The notes beneath the pieces were generated by a model that was not told the DNA's origin, ran no database searches, and saw only the letters and a program-made list of their open reading frames with translations. 64,000 nt of DNA from assembly GCF_001187725.1 (NCBI RefSeq), contig NZ_LGIQ01000017.1, forward strand, positions 248,001 to 312,000. The letters are read 5' to 3'. Shown here one piece after another: positions 1 to 8,838 of the stretch; the first letter of the stretch is position 1; the number at the start of each line of letters is the position of its first letter. A program made the translations under genes and the position numbers. Source of the DNA: Brevibacillus reuszeri. GTDB lineage: Bacteria; Bacillota; Bacilli; Brevibacillales; Brevibacillaceae.

Positions 1-110
1 TTCTCTTCTTGGAAAGACAATTCAGGATGCTGATGCAGATGGCGTCTCCAGCTAATGATTTGTGGCTCCATCTCTGCCAGCAGCTCGTTTAATTGTGCTT
101 GTAAAGACAT
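1..110 (-). CDS. M20-family amidohydrolase, N-terminal fragment
   Basis: The gene starts at 110 and runs off the left edge of the window, so only about 36 residues are visible. They include RRHLHQHPELSFQE, the first metal-site region of bacterial N-acyl-amino-acid amidohydrolases (peptidase family M20D, HipO/AmhX-like), zinc or cobalt enzymes that remove acyl groups from amino acids. A GGAGGAG ribosome site sits 6-7 bases before the ATG. The substrate cannot be told from this fragment. Confidence 0.8.
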   Translation of the reverse strand, partial: MSLQAQLNELLAEMEPQIISWRRHLHQHPELSFQEE

Positions 111-191
111 CGCGTTTCTCCTCCCACATGCTGCTCTTATCGTTTCTCGTACACTTATCATAGCAGAAACGAAAGAGAAATGGGGGCTTGA

Positions 192-1187
192 CTAATCGAG
201 CGGCAAGAGACTTCGCTTTCTTTTTTCAAAGCTGGAAATGGCTGTGATGCCCGCGCGTTTGAGCTGTGCATGCGCTTCATCGAGATGCTGACCTACCTGA
301 TCGGGGAAAAACGCGTTTGAAGAAGTCGTAATCGGCACCTCGTGATGAGCGAGAATTTCCAGCATCCGCAAGCTCGGAGAAATCTCTCTCATCGGAGAAG
401 AGAGGTAGCCTGTGCTGATTTCCGTCGCCACATCCCATCGCCTGAGCGCTCTCGCTACACGCTGGTAGTAAGCCAAGAGGGCTGTCTCATCAGGGCGATA
501 ACCAAACAGCTTGATGCCATCGATGTGTGCGATGACGTCAAATAGTTTGCTTTCGACAGCTTGCTGCACCAGATCAAAATACCGGCCATACAAAACAGGC
601 AAATCCATTCTCCCAAACTTGTCCTTTGTTTCTGGATGATGAAAGCCCCAGCCCTGAATAAAATGAACGGAGCCCATGCAAACATCCCAAGGGTAGGCTT
701 CTATCACATGAGCAAGCTCACTTTCTGCACCTGGAAAATAATCGAGCTCGATGCCAATCCGCAGTTCTACCCCATCGTCATGCCAGCGCTGCTTTTCTCC
801 CTGCAAAAAAGCCGTATACGCATGCAGGGAATCGTTCATGACGCGATCCAGCCAACGACGCTGTATTTGTCCCAAGCGATCCTCCGAAAGATGCACATGC
901 TGCTCATATAGCTCCCTGAGCTCTGCAAACCTGTACATGTGCTCAACGATACATACTGCCTCAATCCCCGTTTGCTTGGCGTAAGCGCGGTATAGGTCCA
1001 GCCATTCCCGTGAATAGGGACCTTGTCTGAGCCGTTTTGCAAGCTGTCCAACCATTTCGTACGCCCATTCTCGTCTGCCCCCGTCTTTCTCATCGCCAAG
1101 CAACGACCCCAGCGTTTCAGTGAGCTGATGCAGCCATTGTGACGAGTACGGACCTTCCTCTAGATGCACATGAAAATCAACTCTCAT
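192..1187 (-). CDS. PHP-domain phosphoesterase, histidinol-phosphatase-like
   Basis: A 331-residue protein. The N-terminal DFHVHLEEG gives the first His-x-His metal pair of the PHP superfamily. Further metal-site blocks follow: IVEH near residue 80, GIELDYFPG in the middle, GSVHFIQGWGF and AHIDGIKLFG later. This matches trinuclear-metal PHP phosphoesterases such as HisK-type histidinol phosphatase, but no his genes lie nearby, so the substrate is open. I chose the ATG at 1187 because GGAGGGG lies 6 bases upstream; a GTG at 1214 would add nine residues. Transcribed alone; it ends before the amidohydrolase promoter region. Confidence 0.85.
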   Translation of the reverse strand: MRVDFHVHLEEGPYSSQWLHQLTETLGSLLGDEKDGGRREWAYEMVGQLAKRLRQGPYSREWLDLYRAYAKQTGIEAVCIVEHMYRFAELRELYEQHVHLSEDRLGQIQRRWLDRVMNDSLHAYTAFLQGEKQRWHDDGVELRIGIELDYFPGAESELAHVIEAYPWDVCMGSVHFIQGWGFHHPETKDKFGRMDLPVLYGRYFDLVQQAVESKLFDVIAHIDGIKLFGYRPDETALLAYYQRVARALRRWDVATEISTGYLSSPMREISPSLRMLEILAHHEVPITTSSNAFFPDQVGQHLDEAHAQLKRAGITAISSFEKRKRSLLPLD

Positions 1188-1281
1188 CCCGATCCCCTCC
1201 ATGGGATTGTCCACAGCTATTTTCTATTGTTTTTATGCTGAAAAAGCAGGACATATGTCGCATATCTACAGGAGGCAAATC

Positions 1282-1353
1282 ATGCCCAGAGAGTGTATAA
1301 TGGAAAATGGAATAAAAAGGAATTTTCGTAACTCATTGGAACGATTCGCTTAA
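1282..1353 (+). CDS. possible 23-residue small ORF
   Basis: ATG at 1282 follows a full AGGAGG ribosome site (1270-1275) at good spacing, and the frame stays open for 23 codons ending in ERFA. A TATAAT at 1296-1301 lies inside the frame, so this may instead be chance sequence around the promoter of the next gene, which starts 13 bases downstream. The peptide resembles nothing I recognise. Confidence 0.2.
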   Translation: MPRECIMENGIKRNFRNSLERFA

Positions 1354-1366
1354 AGGGGGACTCGTC

Positions 1367-1552
1367 ATGTTGTGGATGGTTTTGGGAGGCATTATTGCTT
1401 GTTTTCTCGCTCTCGCCTACGTCAGCAGTCTGATGAAGCAAAACCGCTATGGACAGCCGGATCATTTCTCAGGAGAAGGTTTACCTGCAACACACACGAG
1501 TGCGACCGACACAGAAGCAAGAAACGTGAATCAGTCCGGAGACAGACCTTGA
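1367..1552 (+). CDS. small single-span membrane protein, unknown function
   Basis: A 61-residue protein with one hydrophobic helix at residues 2-22 and a hydrophilic, Thr/Ser-rich tail predicted to lie on one side of the membrane. An AAGGGGGA ribosome site precedes the ATG. The next gene (HD hydrolase) starts about 20 bases after its stop on the same strand, so they may be cotranscribed. I do not recognise the family. Confidence 0.6.
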   Translation: MLWMVLGGIIACFLALAYVSSLMKQNRYGQPDHFSGEGLPATHTSATDTEARNVNQSGDRP

Positions 1553-1573
1553 TGGGGAAAGGGAGAATGGACG

Positions 1574-2191
1574 ATGGAGGCATACGCACAGCTGAGAGAA
1601 GGCTGGTCGCGGGTTCATGATGTAGCGGTAGATGCAGAAAGCCTTTTGAACCTGCATGGCTTTGAGCATACCGCCTCACATTCCAAGCGTGTAGCCGAGG
1701 AGGCAGCTCGTTTGGCAATCCGTTTTGACGTTGAACCGCTGGGCGCCAGGACAGCTGGATACTTGCACGACATTAGCGCGGTTTTCCCGAATCATCACCG
1801 GATTGCGATTGCAGAAAAGCTCGGCATCGAGATTTTGCCCGAGGAGTACGTCTTTCCCATGATCATTCATCAGAAAATTTCCAAAGCCATGGCCTGTGAT
1901 TTGTTTTCCATTCAAGATGAGGCCGTCTTGAATGCCATCGAGTGCCATACCACCCTAAAGGCCCAGCCCTCTCGCATGGACCTCGTTCTGTTTGTCGCCG
2001 ACAAGATCGAGTGGGATCAAACAGGCACACCTCCCTATCTCCATGCGCTCTTATCCGCATTGGACAAATCCCTGGAACACGCCGCTCTCGTCTACCTCAC
2101 CTATTTGTGGGAGCAGCGGGAGAAGCTAAGGGTTGTACATCCTTGGTTGATAGAGGCGTATCGCTACCTTTGTCAAACCATCCATGTGTAG
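1574..2191 (+). CDS. HD-domain hydrolase, YqeK-like
   Basis: A 205-residue protein with the HD signature: HSKRVAEEA near residue 35, LHDIS near 66, and IIHQKIS and ECHTT further on, then LFVADKIEWD. This order matches the YqeK group, symmetrical bis(5'-nucleosyl)-tetraphosphatases that degrade Ap4A through a di-iron site. Canonical yqeK normally sits next to nadD; that neighbour is missing here, so this is probably a stand-alone paralogue and the Ap4A activity is inferred only. The ATG at 1574 has GGGAGA about 7 bases upstream. A methyltransferase follows 17 bases later. Confidence 0.75.
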   Translation: MEAYAQLREGWSRVHDVAVDAESLLNLHGFEHTASHSKRVAEEAARLAIRFDVEPLGARTAGYLHDISAVFPNHHRIAIAEKLGIEILPEEYVFPMIIHQKISKAMACDLFSIQDEAVLNAIECHTTLKAQPSRMDLVLFVADKIEWDQTGTPPYLHALLSALDKSLEHAALVYLTYLWEQREKLRVVHPWLIEAYRYLCQTIHV

Positions 2192-2208
2192 AAAGCAGGT
2201 GAACAACT

Positions 2209-3036
2209 GTGAGTCATGTAGTCGATTACTATTCCTTCTTTGTAGAAAAAGAATGGACAAGACTTGATCGCGAGCCACTTGAGTTTCTCATTAACTGGCA
2301 CTACATGAAGCAGCACTTGCCTGGATCAGGTACTGTGCTGGATATTGGTGCAGGCCCTGGAAAGTATTCCTTGCAGCTAGCCAAAGCAGGCTATCGGATA
2401 ACCCTTGCTGACCTCACTCCCAAGCTCGTGGACCTCGCTCGTCAAAAGGCAACCGAATTTGGATTGCTGCATCAGTTTCAAGGCTTTCATGTGGCAGATG
2501 CACGCGATCTCAGCCATTTCCCAGATGAAGCTTTCGATGCCTCTCTCATGCTTGGCCCCATGTATCATCTGCAAAAGGAACAAGATCGTGCTGCGGCGGC
2601 AAAAGAGCTACACCGTGTTACCCAAAAAGACGGAATCGTTTTTGTCGCCTTTCGCTCGAGATCCAATCACATCATGTCTGCATTCATGGCTCCAGAAAAC
2701 TGGAAGCCACATCATCAAATAGATGCCATCCATGATTTTTATCAGACAGGAATCTTTGATCATACAGAGGAGGGACGCTTCACAGGTGCCTATTTCTATC
2801 CTGTCGATGAAATCAGCCCTTTTATGGAATCTTTCGGTTTTCAAACAATCCAGTTGATTGGTTCAACGAACATTGGAGCCGTTTTGACTACGGAGCACTG
2901 GCGTTATTGGCAGGAGCGCGGAGAAGCTGAGAAAGTCATCCAGTTATTGATTGAAACAGCAACTGATCCAGCTCTGCTCGGGATGTCTTCCCATCTGCTT
3001 TATATCGGGAAGAAGGCTGAGAGTTTTCCTCGTTAA
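2209..3036 (+). CDS. class I SAM-dependent methyltransferase
   Basis: A 275-residue Rossmann methyltransferase. Motif I is VLDIGAGPGKYSL near residues 44-56, followed by the acidic end of strand 2 (ITLADLT) and a MLGPMYHL segment typical of Methyltransf_11/25-type enzymes acting on small molecules. The start is a GTG with a weak AGCAGGTGA ribosome site. It directly follows the HD-domain gene and ends at a strong terminator, so the three genes 1367-3036 could form one unit. The substrate is unknown. Confidence 0.85.
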   Translation: MSHVVDYYSFFVEKEWTRLDREPLEFLINWHYMKQHLPGSGTVLDIGAGPGKYSLQLAKAGYRITLADLTPKLVDLARQKATEFGLLHQFQGFHVADARDLSHFPDEAFDASLMLGPMYHLQKEQDRAAAAKELHRVTQKDGIVFVAFRSRSNHIMSAFMAPENWKPHHQIDAIHDFYQTGIFDHTEEGRFTGAYFYPVDEISPFMESFGFQTIQLIGSTNIGAVLTTEHWRYWQERGEAEKVIQLLIETATDPALLGMSSHLLYIGKKAESFPR

Positions 3037-3038
3037 CC

Positions 3039-3090
3039 AAATAGACCTCTTCAACAACCATACAGCTGTTTTAAGAGGTCTATTTCTTTT
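3039..3090. terminator. bidirectional intrinsic terminator
   Basis: A perfect 13-base inverted repeat (3039-3051 with 3073-3085) is followed on the plus strand by TTTCTTTT. It separates the methyltransferase gene from the convergent folA, and reading in either direction gives a usable hairpin. Confidence 0.85.
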
Positions 3091-3116
3091 CCCATCTTCA
3101 GTGCCATTCCGGCAAC

Positions 3117-3590
3117 TTATTTCTTCCGATCAAACGTATAAAACGTATGCGGAACCTGGTTTTTCTCATCCACAATTCCTTCGCGCTTGTCCACCATGGT
3201 GTACGCCTCGCGATCCCACTCCGGGAAAAACGTGTCGCCCTCTGTTTCCAGATCAATTTCGGTAATGTACAGGCGATCTACATTATCGAGGAACTGTCGG
3301 TAAATCTCTGCTCCACCAAAAATGATGACGTCTCCAAGCGCCATTACCTCTTCTTTTGTATGGACAACCTCGACTCCATCGGGCTTAAAATCGCGGCTTC
3401 TCGTCAGTACGACATTGCGACGATTCGGCAGTGGCTTTCCGATCGATTCGTATGTCCTGCGGCCCATGACAATCGTTTTGCCTGTCGTTAATTCCTTGAC
3501 GTTTTTCAGATCAGCAGGTAGATGCCATGGCATGTCCCCGTCCTTGCCAATCACCTGGCCACGTGCATAAGCGACAATCAGGCTGATCAT
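3117..3590 (-). CDS. folA: dihydrofolate reductase
   Basis: A 157-residue single-domain enzyme that reduces dihydrofolate to tetrahydrofolate with NADPH in the cytosol. [15 protein letters not shown] carries Trp22 and the catalytic Asp27 in Escherichia coli numbering. [10 protein letters not shown] and [11 protein letters not shown] are the cofactor-binding segments, and the C-terminal half has the usual IFGGAEIY. Its start overlaps the thyA stop by 4 bases (ATGA), so the pair is translationally coupled: ThyA produces dihydrofolate and this enzyme recycles it. Trimethoprim target. Confidence 0.97.
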   Translation of the reverse strand: MISLIVAYARGQVIGKDGDMPWHLPADLKNVKELTTGKTIVMGRRTYESIGKPLPNRRNVVLTRSRDFKPDGVEVVHTKEEVMALGDVIIFGGAEIYRQFLDNVDRLYITEIDLETEGDTFFPEWDREAYTMVDKREGIVDEKNQVPHTFYTFDRKK

Positions 3591-4381
3591 ACAGCCACCT
3601 CACCCTTGATATGCGGATGCGATTCGTAGCCCACGATTTCAATATCATCGAAGGTAAAATCAAAAATCGAAGTTACTTCCGGGTTGAGCTTCAGCTTTGG
3701 CAAAGCCATCGGTTCGCGGCTGAGCTGCAGCTTGACCTGCTCCAGATGATTTGTATACAGGTGGGCATCTCCGATTGTATGAACAAAATCTCCGACCTCC
3801 AGCCCTGTTACATGTGCCATCATATGCGTCAGCAAAGCGTAGCTTGCGATGTTGAACGGTACGCCCAAAAACGTGTCGGCACTGCGCTGATACAGCTGGC
3901 AGGAAAGCTTGCCATTTGCTACGTAAAACTGAAACAACAAGTGGCATGGTGGCAACGCCATTTTATCCACTTCAGCAGGGTTCCACGCACTGACAACCAA
4001 GCGGCGCGAATCAGGGTTGCGCTTGATCTCGTCAATCACCCATTGGATCTGGTCGACGGTTTTGCCGTCACGCCCTGCAAAAGAACGCCACTGCTTGCCA
4101 TAAACTGGTCCCAGATCACCATTCTCATCTGCCCATTCGTTCCAGATGCGCACGCCGTTTTCTTGCAGATAACGAATATTGGTATCTCCTGACAAAAACC
4201 ACAATAGCTCATGAATGATCGATCTTGTGTGTAATTTTTTCGTTGTCACCATTGGGAAGCCCTCGCTCAGATCAAAGCGCATTTGATGACCAAAAACGCT
4301 AATCGTCCCCGTACCTGTCCGATCTTCCTTGGTGACTCCCTCGTCCAAAATTCGCTGGCACAAGTCCAGATATTGTTTCAT
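3587..4381 (-). CDS. thyA: thymidylate synthase
   Basis: A 264-residue ThyA, the length of the compact bacterial form. It methylates dUMP to dTMP with methylene-tetrahydrofolate. Catalytic Cys146 sits in [13 protein letters not shown]. The substrate-binding [20 protein letters not shown] and the terminal [21 protein letters not shown]-type ending are intact. First gene of a thyA-folA operon; ATGA overlap with folA. It is the classic protein-type enzyme, not the flavin-dependent ThyX. Confidence 0.98.
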   Translation of the reverse strand: MKQYLDLCQRILDEGVTKEDRTGTGTISVFGHQMRFDLSEGFPMVTTKKLHTRSIIHELLWFLSGDTNIRYLQENGVRIWNEWADENGDLGPVYGKQWRSFAGRDGKTVDQIQWVIDEIKRNPDSRRLVVSAWNPAEVDKMALPPCHLLFQFYVANGKLSCQLYQRSADTFLGVPFNIASYALLTHMMAHVTGLEVGDFVHTIGDAHLYTNHLEQVKLQLSREPMALPKLKLNPEVTSIFDFTFDDIEIVGYESHPHIKGEVAV

Positions 4382-4430
4382 CTCGCAACACTCCTTCCAC
4401 CCATCTATACTAAACCAAACTGCAGCAAAA

Positions 4431-4456
4431 TTGAATGATGAAATCCATGCTATAAT
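4431..4456 (+). promoter_or_regulatory. extended -10 promoter for the MocR gene
   Basis: TGCTATAAT (4448-4456) is a perfect extended -10. The best upstream match, TTGAAT at 4431-4436, is only 14 bases away, so recognition probably relies on the extended -10. Confidence 0.45.
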
Positions 4457-4504
4457 GAGCAGGATAGTTATGGGATATGCACCGTATTTTAGAAAGAGGG
4501 CAGG

Positions 4505-5941
4505 ATGGTCATGGATGATAGAATGACGACTTCAACAAAGCCGATTTACAAGCAAATTGCAGAGCAGATTGAGCAGCGAATCAGTAGTGGAGAGTTTGGG
4601 CCAGGCAGCTTTTTGCCATCAGAACGCTCCTTGGCCAAAGAGCTTCACGTCAATCGGTCGACGATTGTCGCTGCGTATGATGAATTACAGGCATCCGGGG
4701 TCGTTGAGCGCAGACAAGGAAGCGGAACGCTCGTAAGCCGGGATATATGGGGATTGGCTCGGACACGCGTGCCGAATTGGCGCCATCTGACGGAGACTGG
4801 CTCGTTTCGGCCGAACCTGCCCTTGATTCAAAAAATTCGCCGGGAGACACATGAGCACGAGCTGATCGATCTGGCAAGCGGAGAGCTGTCACCTGATCTC
4901 GTCCCCCATGCTGCTATCAAACAATTAATGACCGCAGAGGACTTTCCTGTTCATTTGGGCTATGAGCATCCGCTTGGGAACTGGTCACTGCGCGAAACCT
5001 TGACTGGGCACATGAAAACGTGGAGAAGTATCGATGCTCCTCCCACCTCCATCTTGGTCACTTCCGGCGCACAACAGGCGCTGCATCTGGTTGTCCAATG
5101 CCTGCTCAAGCCAGGTGATGCTGTAGCCATCGAGGAGCCTTCGTATTGCTACTCCTTGCCGCTGTTTCATTCTGCAGGCTTGCGCACGTTTCCCCTTCCC
5201 ATGGATGAGGAGGGGATCGATCCGGATCAGCTGGCGGACCTGCATCGCAAGCATCGGATCAAGATGGTCTTTCTCAATCCAAACTATCAAAATCCGACTG
5301 GTACGCTGCTGTCACTCTCACGGCGCAGGCGACTGCTCCAGATCTCGGCTGAAAACGGCATCCCGATTATCGAGGATGATCCCTATAGTCTGACGTCCTT
5401 TGCTCATGAAGCCGTCCCTACGCTCAAATCACTCGACAAGCATGGAACGGTTCTCTACATCAGCTCCCTCACCAAAATCGTAGCGTCTGGCCTGCGTATA
5501 GGCTGGATTATCGGACCACAAACCGTCATCGAGCGATTGGCTGATGCCAAGCAGCAATTCGATTTTGGGCACAGTATCTTTCCACAATGGCTCGCTGACC
5601 GCTTCCTGCAATCACCGGATTTTGTCAGCCATATCGACAAGCTGCGCACACAGCTGGCCATCCGCTGCGACCAGCTGGCGTTTTCTTTGCAAGACCAGTT
5701 CGAGGATCAGGTAAAGCTGATCACTCCTGAGGGCGGCATCCATTTATGGTGTCAGCTGATAGGAGAATGGAGTGAGCAGCGCCTGCTAACCGAATCGGTA
5801 AAACGTGGAGTCGTATTCGTCCCTGGTCATCTCTTTGGCGCACAAAAAGGGTTTGTCCGCTTCACATTTGGGCGTGCCCAGCTTGAGCATCTCCCTGAGG
5901 CTGTCTCCCGTTTTAAAGAAGCTTTCACTTCCAGTGGATGA
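4505..5941 (+). CDS. MocR-type GntR/aminotransferase transcription factor
   Basis: A 478-residue fusion regulator. Residues about 12-78 form a winged-helix GntR domain ([34 protein letters not shown]). The rest is a fold-type I aminotransferase domain with [15 protein letters not shown] and the PLP-binding lysine at residue 324 in [14 protein letters not shown]. MocR proteins usually use PLP as a ligand to switch DNA binding, often over PLP synthesis, amino acid or transport genes. No divergent target gene is adjacent except thyA. ATG at 4511 is an alternative start with better spacing to AGAGGG. Confidence 0.9.
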   Translation: MVMDDRMTTSTKPIYKQIAEQIEQRISSGEFGPGSFLPSERSLAKELHVNRSTIVAAYDELQASGVVERRQGSGTLVSRDIWGLARTRVPNWRHLTETGSFRPNLPLIQKIRRETHEHELIDLASGELSPDLVPHAAIKQLMTAEDFPVHLGYEHPLGNWSLRETLTGHMKTWRSIDAPPTSILVTSGAQQALHLVVQCLLKPGDAVAIEEPSYCYSLPLFHSAGLRTFPLPMDEEGIDPDQLADLHRKHRIKMVFLNPNYQNPTGTLLSLSRRRRLLQISAENGIPIIEDDPYSLTSFAHEAVPTLKSLDKHGTVLYISSLTKIVASGLRIGWIIGPQTVIERLADAKQQFDFGHSIFPQWLADRFLQSPDFVSHIDKLRTQLAIRCDQLAFSLQDQFEDQVKLITPEGGIHLWCQLIGEWSEQRLLTESVKRGVVFVPGHLFGAQKGFVRFTFGRAQLEHLPEAVSRFKEAFTSSG

Positions 5942-6067
5942 GCAAAAAAACCTTGAAGTGGATGACCATTTTTTTCGTTGATCGTTATATGATCGAGGAA
6001 AGAAAACATAAGCATCTCCATATATGATCACCGGAAGATGACTGTCATCTACAGAAAGGACGGATAC

Positions 6068-6271
6068 ATGACTATGTCAGTTACGCCATTTATTATTGCT
6101 GTTTTCGTTTTGGTCTTCGTCGCTTTCGTCTTGACGTTTCGCATCGGACTTAATCCGGAGGAAGCCACTCAACGGAGCTTTGGCCATCGTTCCCGTAATC
6201 TGCTTTATATTTACGGGATCGTTACCCTGATTTTGCTGATTGCCTTGTCTGTTTACCTCTATAATCTTTAG
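6068..6271 (+). CDS. small two-span membrane protein, unknown
   Basis: A 67-residue protein with two hydrophobic segments (residues about 5-25 and 46-65) linked by a charged loop. The ATG at 6068 is preceded by AAAGGA at suitable spacing; an upstream in-frame ATG at 6038 lacks a ribosome site. I do not recognise the family. Confidence 0.55.
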   Translation: MTMSVTPFIIAVFVLVFVAFVLTFRIGLNPEEATQRSFGHRSRNLLYIYGIVTLILLIALSVYLYNL

Positions 6272-6280
6272 CCGCAACAA

Positions 6281-6316
6281 AGACGCCGTCCCATCAATTT
6301 GATGAGATGGCGTCTG
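6281..6316. terminator. probable terminator between convergent genes
   Basis: AGACGCC pairs with GGCGTCT around an imperfect inner stem. No T-run follows on the plus strand; on the minus strand the stem is followed by TTTGTT, which suits the cold shock gene. Confidence 0.5.
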
Positions 6317-6368
6317 GATTATCGAGAGGGATAAGTCACCCGGTTGCTTTGTCAGAATCCATTTCTAA

Positions 6369-6569
6369 CTACTTGCGAGCTACATTTGCTGCCTGCAGTC
6401 CCCTTTGCCCATTTACGATCTCGAACACAACCTGCTCGCCTTCCTCCAGATTGCGATATCCCGATCCAGTGATGGCGGAATAGTGAACGAAAACGTCTGG
6501 ACCTCCATCTCTCTCAATAAAGCCATAGCCCTTTTCCTTGCTGAACCATTTTACTTTCCCTTGAATCAT
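6369..6569 (-). CDS. cold shock protein, CspA/CspD family
   Basis: A 66-residue single cold-shock domain that binds single-stranded RNA or DNA as an RNA chaperone. RNP1 is KGYGFI and RNP2 is DVFVHYSAI, where tyrosine replaces the more usual phenylalanine. The opening [15 protein letters not shown] is near consensus and the length is standard for Bacillota Csp proteins. Good ribosome site GGAGGAAAC before the ATG. Confidence 0.95.
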   Translation of the reverse strand: MIQGKVKWFSKEKGYGFIERDGGPDVFVHYSAITGSGYRNLEEGEQVVFEIVNGQRGLQAANVARK

Positions 6570-6727
6570 TGTGTTTCCTCCCTGTAATCAATGCAGCTCT
6601 TACGCTTACCCCATCATATGCGGATGCCGAGAAAGTGGAGATACACGAAAAGAAAAAAACCATGGGAGGGGTGCTCCTGCATGCAAAAATCGTTTCCGGT
6701 CAAATATATGCGCGTATGATTATATCT

Positions 6728-6755
6728 TGAAACGTTTTCTTATCCGATTCGTAAA
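6728..6755 (+). promoter_or_regulatory. ECF sigma-type promoter
   Basis: TGAAAC at 6728-6733 is followed after exactly 16 bases by CGTA at 6750-6753. This matches the promoter pattern used by cell-envelope-stress ECF sigma factors of Bacillus (SigW, SigM, SigX). It lies 38 bases before the lipoprotein start codon. Confidence 0.65.
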
Positions 6756-6792
6756 TAAGGGTAAGAGAGAAGGGAAAAAGGGGTGTTTTAGA

Positions 6793-7254
6793 ATGATGCG
6801 CAAGGCATTCATCGTGGTGTGCGCGCTGATGCTTACAGCCTGCTCAGAAATATCCGAAGGAATCCAAACAGCAGAGCAGGCTGTAGAAACAGGGAAGCAG
6901 GCCATTGAAACGGGAAAACAGGTGGTTGAGGCTGGCAAACAACTCGCCGAATCAGAGGTAGCTCAACAATTAAAAACGTATTTACAGCAAAAGTACGATT
7001 CCTCGGAAGCATTGCGCAAAGCGATGTTTAGCGGGGATGGCAAGCTGTTGACAGAAGAATTGCAGAAAACGGAGCTAGCCAACTTCAGCTTTTACAAATC
7101 GGATATGTTCTCGGTTGAGTACAAGGGCCAACTGAGTGGCGACGGTACATTTAAGGTCGTAAAACAAGATTTGAAGAACCCGGGTGCTGAGCCGACTGTT
7201 GTAAAGGAGTTCAAGGTAAGCTTGGATAACAGTGGTCAGGTTCAAGTAGAATAA
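6793..7254 (+). CDS. lipoprotein of unknown function
   Basis: A 153-residue secreted lipoprotein. The signal peptide ends in a lipobox LTAC with Cys17 as the predicted lipidated residue. Residues about 25-50 contain repeated EAG/ETGKQ heptad-like units (VETGKQAIETGKQVVEAGKQ), probably a helical or coiled segment; the C-terminal half looks globular, strand-rich. AAAGGGG ribosome site before ATG 6793. The ECF-type promoter upstream suggests an envelope-stress role, which is inference. Confidence 0.75.
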   Translation: MMRKAFIVVCALMLTACSEISEGIQTAEQAVETGKQAIETGKQVVEAGKQLAESEVAQQLKTYLQQKYDSSEALRKAMFSGDGKLLTEELQKTELANFSFYKSDMFSVEYKGQLSGDGTFKVVKQDLKNPGAEPTVVKEFKVSLDNSGQVQVE

Positions 7255-7264
7255 GCTGCGACGT

Positions 7265-7308
7265 AACCCCCTTTGTTGAACCAAGCGTTCATGTAAGGGG
7301 GTTTTTCT
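7265..7308 (+). terminator. intrinsic terminator
   Basis: AACCCCCTT pairs with AAGGGGGTT and is followed by TTTTTCTTT, 10 bases after the lipoprotein stop. Confidence 0.85.
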
Positions 7309-7375
7309 TTGAAACTACTCGCAGGCTCCAATCGTAAACCGGTAAAAGCCGTTTTTGTTTGAAAGGATGACTGCT

Positions 7376-7573
7376 ATGCTTATGATGTCTGGTCTGATTA
7401 TCGCCGTCTCCATAGAGCATTACTACACCCCTTTGGACCGCATGTTCGGACAAACTCCAATCGAGTATCACGAAGAAAAAATCGAAAAGAAAGAAGCAGA
7501 GGACGAAGAGGGCGACGACAAGGAAAAAAATAGCAGAAAACAGCCAAAAGAAAAGAAAGGGGTACATTCATGA
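7376..7573 (+). CDS. small membrane-anchored charged protein
   Basis: About 65 residues: a short hydrophobic N-terminus (LMMSGLIIAVSI), then a strongly charged tail of alternating Glu/Asp and Lys blocks. GAAAGGA precedes the ATG at 7376; a TTG at 7355 is the longer alternative. Its stop overlaps the start of the acetyltransferase gene by 4 bases (ATGA), so the two are translationally coupled. No family recognised. Confidence 0.5.
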   Translation: MLMMSGLIIAVSIEHYYTPLDRMFGQTPIEYHEEKIEKKEAEDEEGDDKEKNSRKQPKEKKGVHS

Positions 7574-8142
7574 CCGTGCATTTACAAGGGAAAAAAGTGC
7601 TGCTGAGAGACATCCGCAAAGAAGATATCGATGAGATTTACTATTGGAAATACGAGGCAGATGATCGCGAGCACCTCAACTGGAATGGACCCTATAAGCC
7701 ATTGGAATCGCTCAGTAAGGAGGAATACCATTCTCTCCCCCGCTACGCCGAATCATTGGCGCTTGTCGGAACTGATGACCCACGAACCGAGCTGATCATC
7801 GAAATAGACGGGAAACTGAAAGGCAGTGTTGGTCGGTACTGGATTTCCGAAGAGACAAACTGGTGCGAAATCGGCATCGTCATCTACGACTCCCGATACT
7901 GGTCCAACGGTTATGGTCGCGAAGCATTCCAAATGTGGATCGATTACTTGTTCACCCACATGGATACGGTCCGTTTGGGAATCGGCACCTGGTCTGGCAA
8001 TGAACGCATGATGCGGCTTGCTGCTTACTGTGGAATGATTGAGGAAGCACGCGTACGCAAGGCAAGAATCGTGCGTGGGGAATACTACGATGCGATCAAA
8101 ATGGGGATGCTGCGCGAGGAATGGGAAGCACGCAAAGATTAG
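7570..8142 (+). CDS. GNAT-family N-acetyltransferase, RimJ/RimL-like
   Basis: A 190-residue acetyltransferase. The acetyl-CoA loop is seen as EIGIVIYDSRYWSNGYGREA, where N/R-G-x-G/A is RWSNGYG, followed by the helix FQMWIDYLF and the late strand SGNERMMRLAAYCGM. It likely acetylates a primary amine of a peptide or small molecule. Coupled to the preceding small membrane protein by an ATGA overlap. Confidence 0.88.
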   Translation: MTVHLQGKKVLLRDIRKEDIDEIYYWKYEADDREHLNWNGPYKPLESLSKEEYHSLPRYAESLALVGTDDPRTELIIEIDGKLKGSVGRYWISEETNWCEIGIVIYDSRYWSNGYGREAFQMWIDYLFTHMDTVRLGIGTWSGNERMMRLAAYCGMIEEARVRKARIVRGEYYDAIKMGMLREEWEARKD

Positions 8143-8164
8143 ACTGTAGGCTTTACATCTATTT

Positions 8165-8213
8165 GGAAAAAAACAGGGCCCTTTTTGCAGAAAAATCATG
8201 CAAAGAGGGCTCC
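8165..8213 (-). terminator. intrinsic terminator of the zinc-ribbon gene
   Basis: Read on the minus strand, GCCCTCTTTGCA pairs with TGCAAAAAGGGC and is followed by GTTTTTTTCC. It lies between two convergent genes. Confidence 0.8.
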
Positions 8214-8234
8214 TCTGTATTCGGATGAATCAGC

Positions 8235-8666
8235 TTAGTCGTTCTTTGGATCGTTGGGATTCTTCGTTTCTTGCAGAGGGGGAGAAATGGCTGAAATATC
8301 AATGATCTCAGGTGGCATACTGAATTGATGGCCGCAGGTCGGGCAAAATTTGGTTTCCAGGGAAACGACCTTTCCGCAATCACATACCTTTTCGTTGTTC
8401 AACTCCTTGATTTTACTGTGAAGCTGCTTGATCTCGCTCTGAATCTCCACAATCTCGTGGCAGTAGCCTTCGATTTCCGATGTGACCGTTACTGTCTGGT
8501 TTTGCGAAAATGACATAAAAACGATTTCTCCGATCTTGGCTTGCTTTTCCTCGACCTGCTTTGCCAAGTCTTGCGCCTGTAGCTTCAGGCGATTGATTTC
8601 TACGACGGTCTTTGCCTTTTGCCCCGCATCTGTAACTCCCTGCTTTAATTTATCCAGAAAGCTCAT
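8235..8666 (-). CDS. coiled-coil zinc-ribbon protein
   Basis: 143 residues. The first two thirds are helical and charged (KLKQGVTDAGQKAKTVVEINRLK, KQLHSKIKELNNEK), predicted coiled coil. Then a four-cysteine ribbon, CDCG and CPTCGHQF, probably binds zinc, followed by a short Pro-rich tail. The ATG at 8666 has GAGGAGGT immediately upstream; upstream in-frame ATGs lack this. Such zinc-ribbon proteins are common in Bacillota and mostly uncharacterised. Confidence 0.75.
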   Translation of the reverse strand: MSFLDKLKQGVTDAGQKAKTVVEINRLKLQAQDLAKQVEEKQAKIGEIVFMSFSQNQTVTVTSEIEGYCHEIVEIQSEIKQLHSKIKELNNEKVCDCGKVVSLETKFCPTCGHQFSMPPEIIDISAISPPLQETKNPNDPKND

Positions 8667-8838
8667 ATGGACCTCCTCTCCTATCTCCTGACCAATCCCT
8701 TTTTCCTTCAACATTGCTTCATGCCCCTGCCTGATTTTATCCATCGTTGATTACGCTATATGAATATGGATATTCGACAGTGTTCCAGCCGATTACTGTG
8801 GTACTGGCGCTGGCTGTCCGCAGCTCTCCCCCAGCTTG

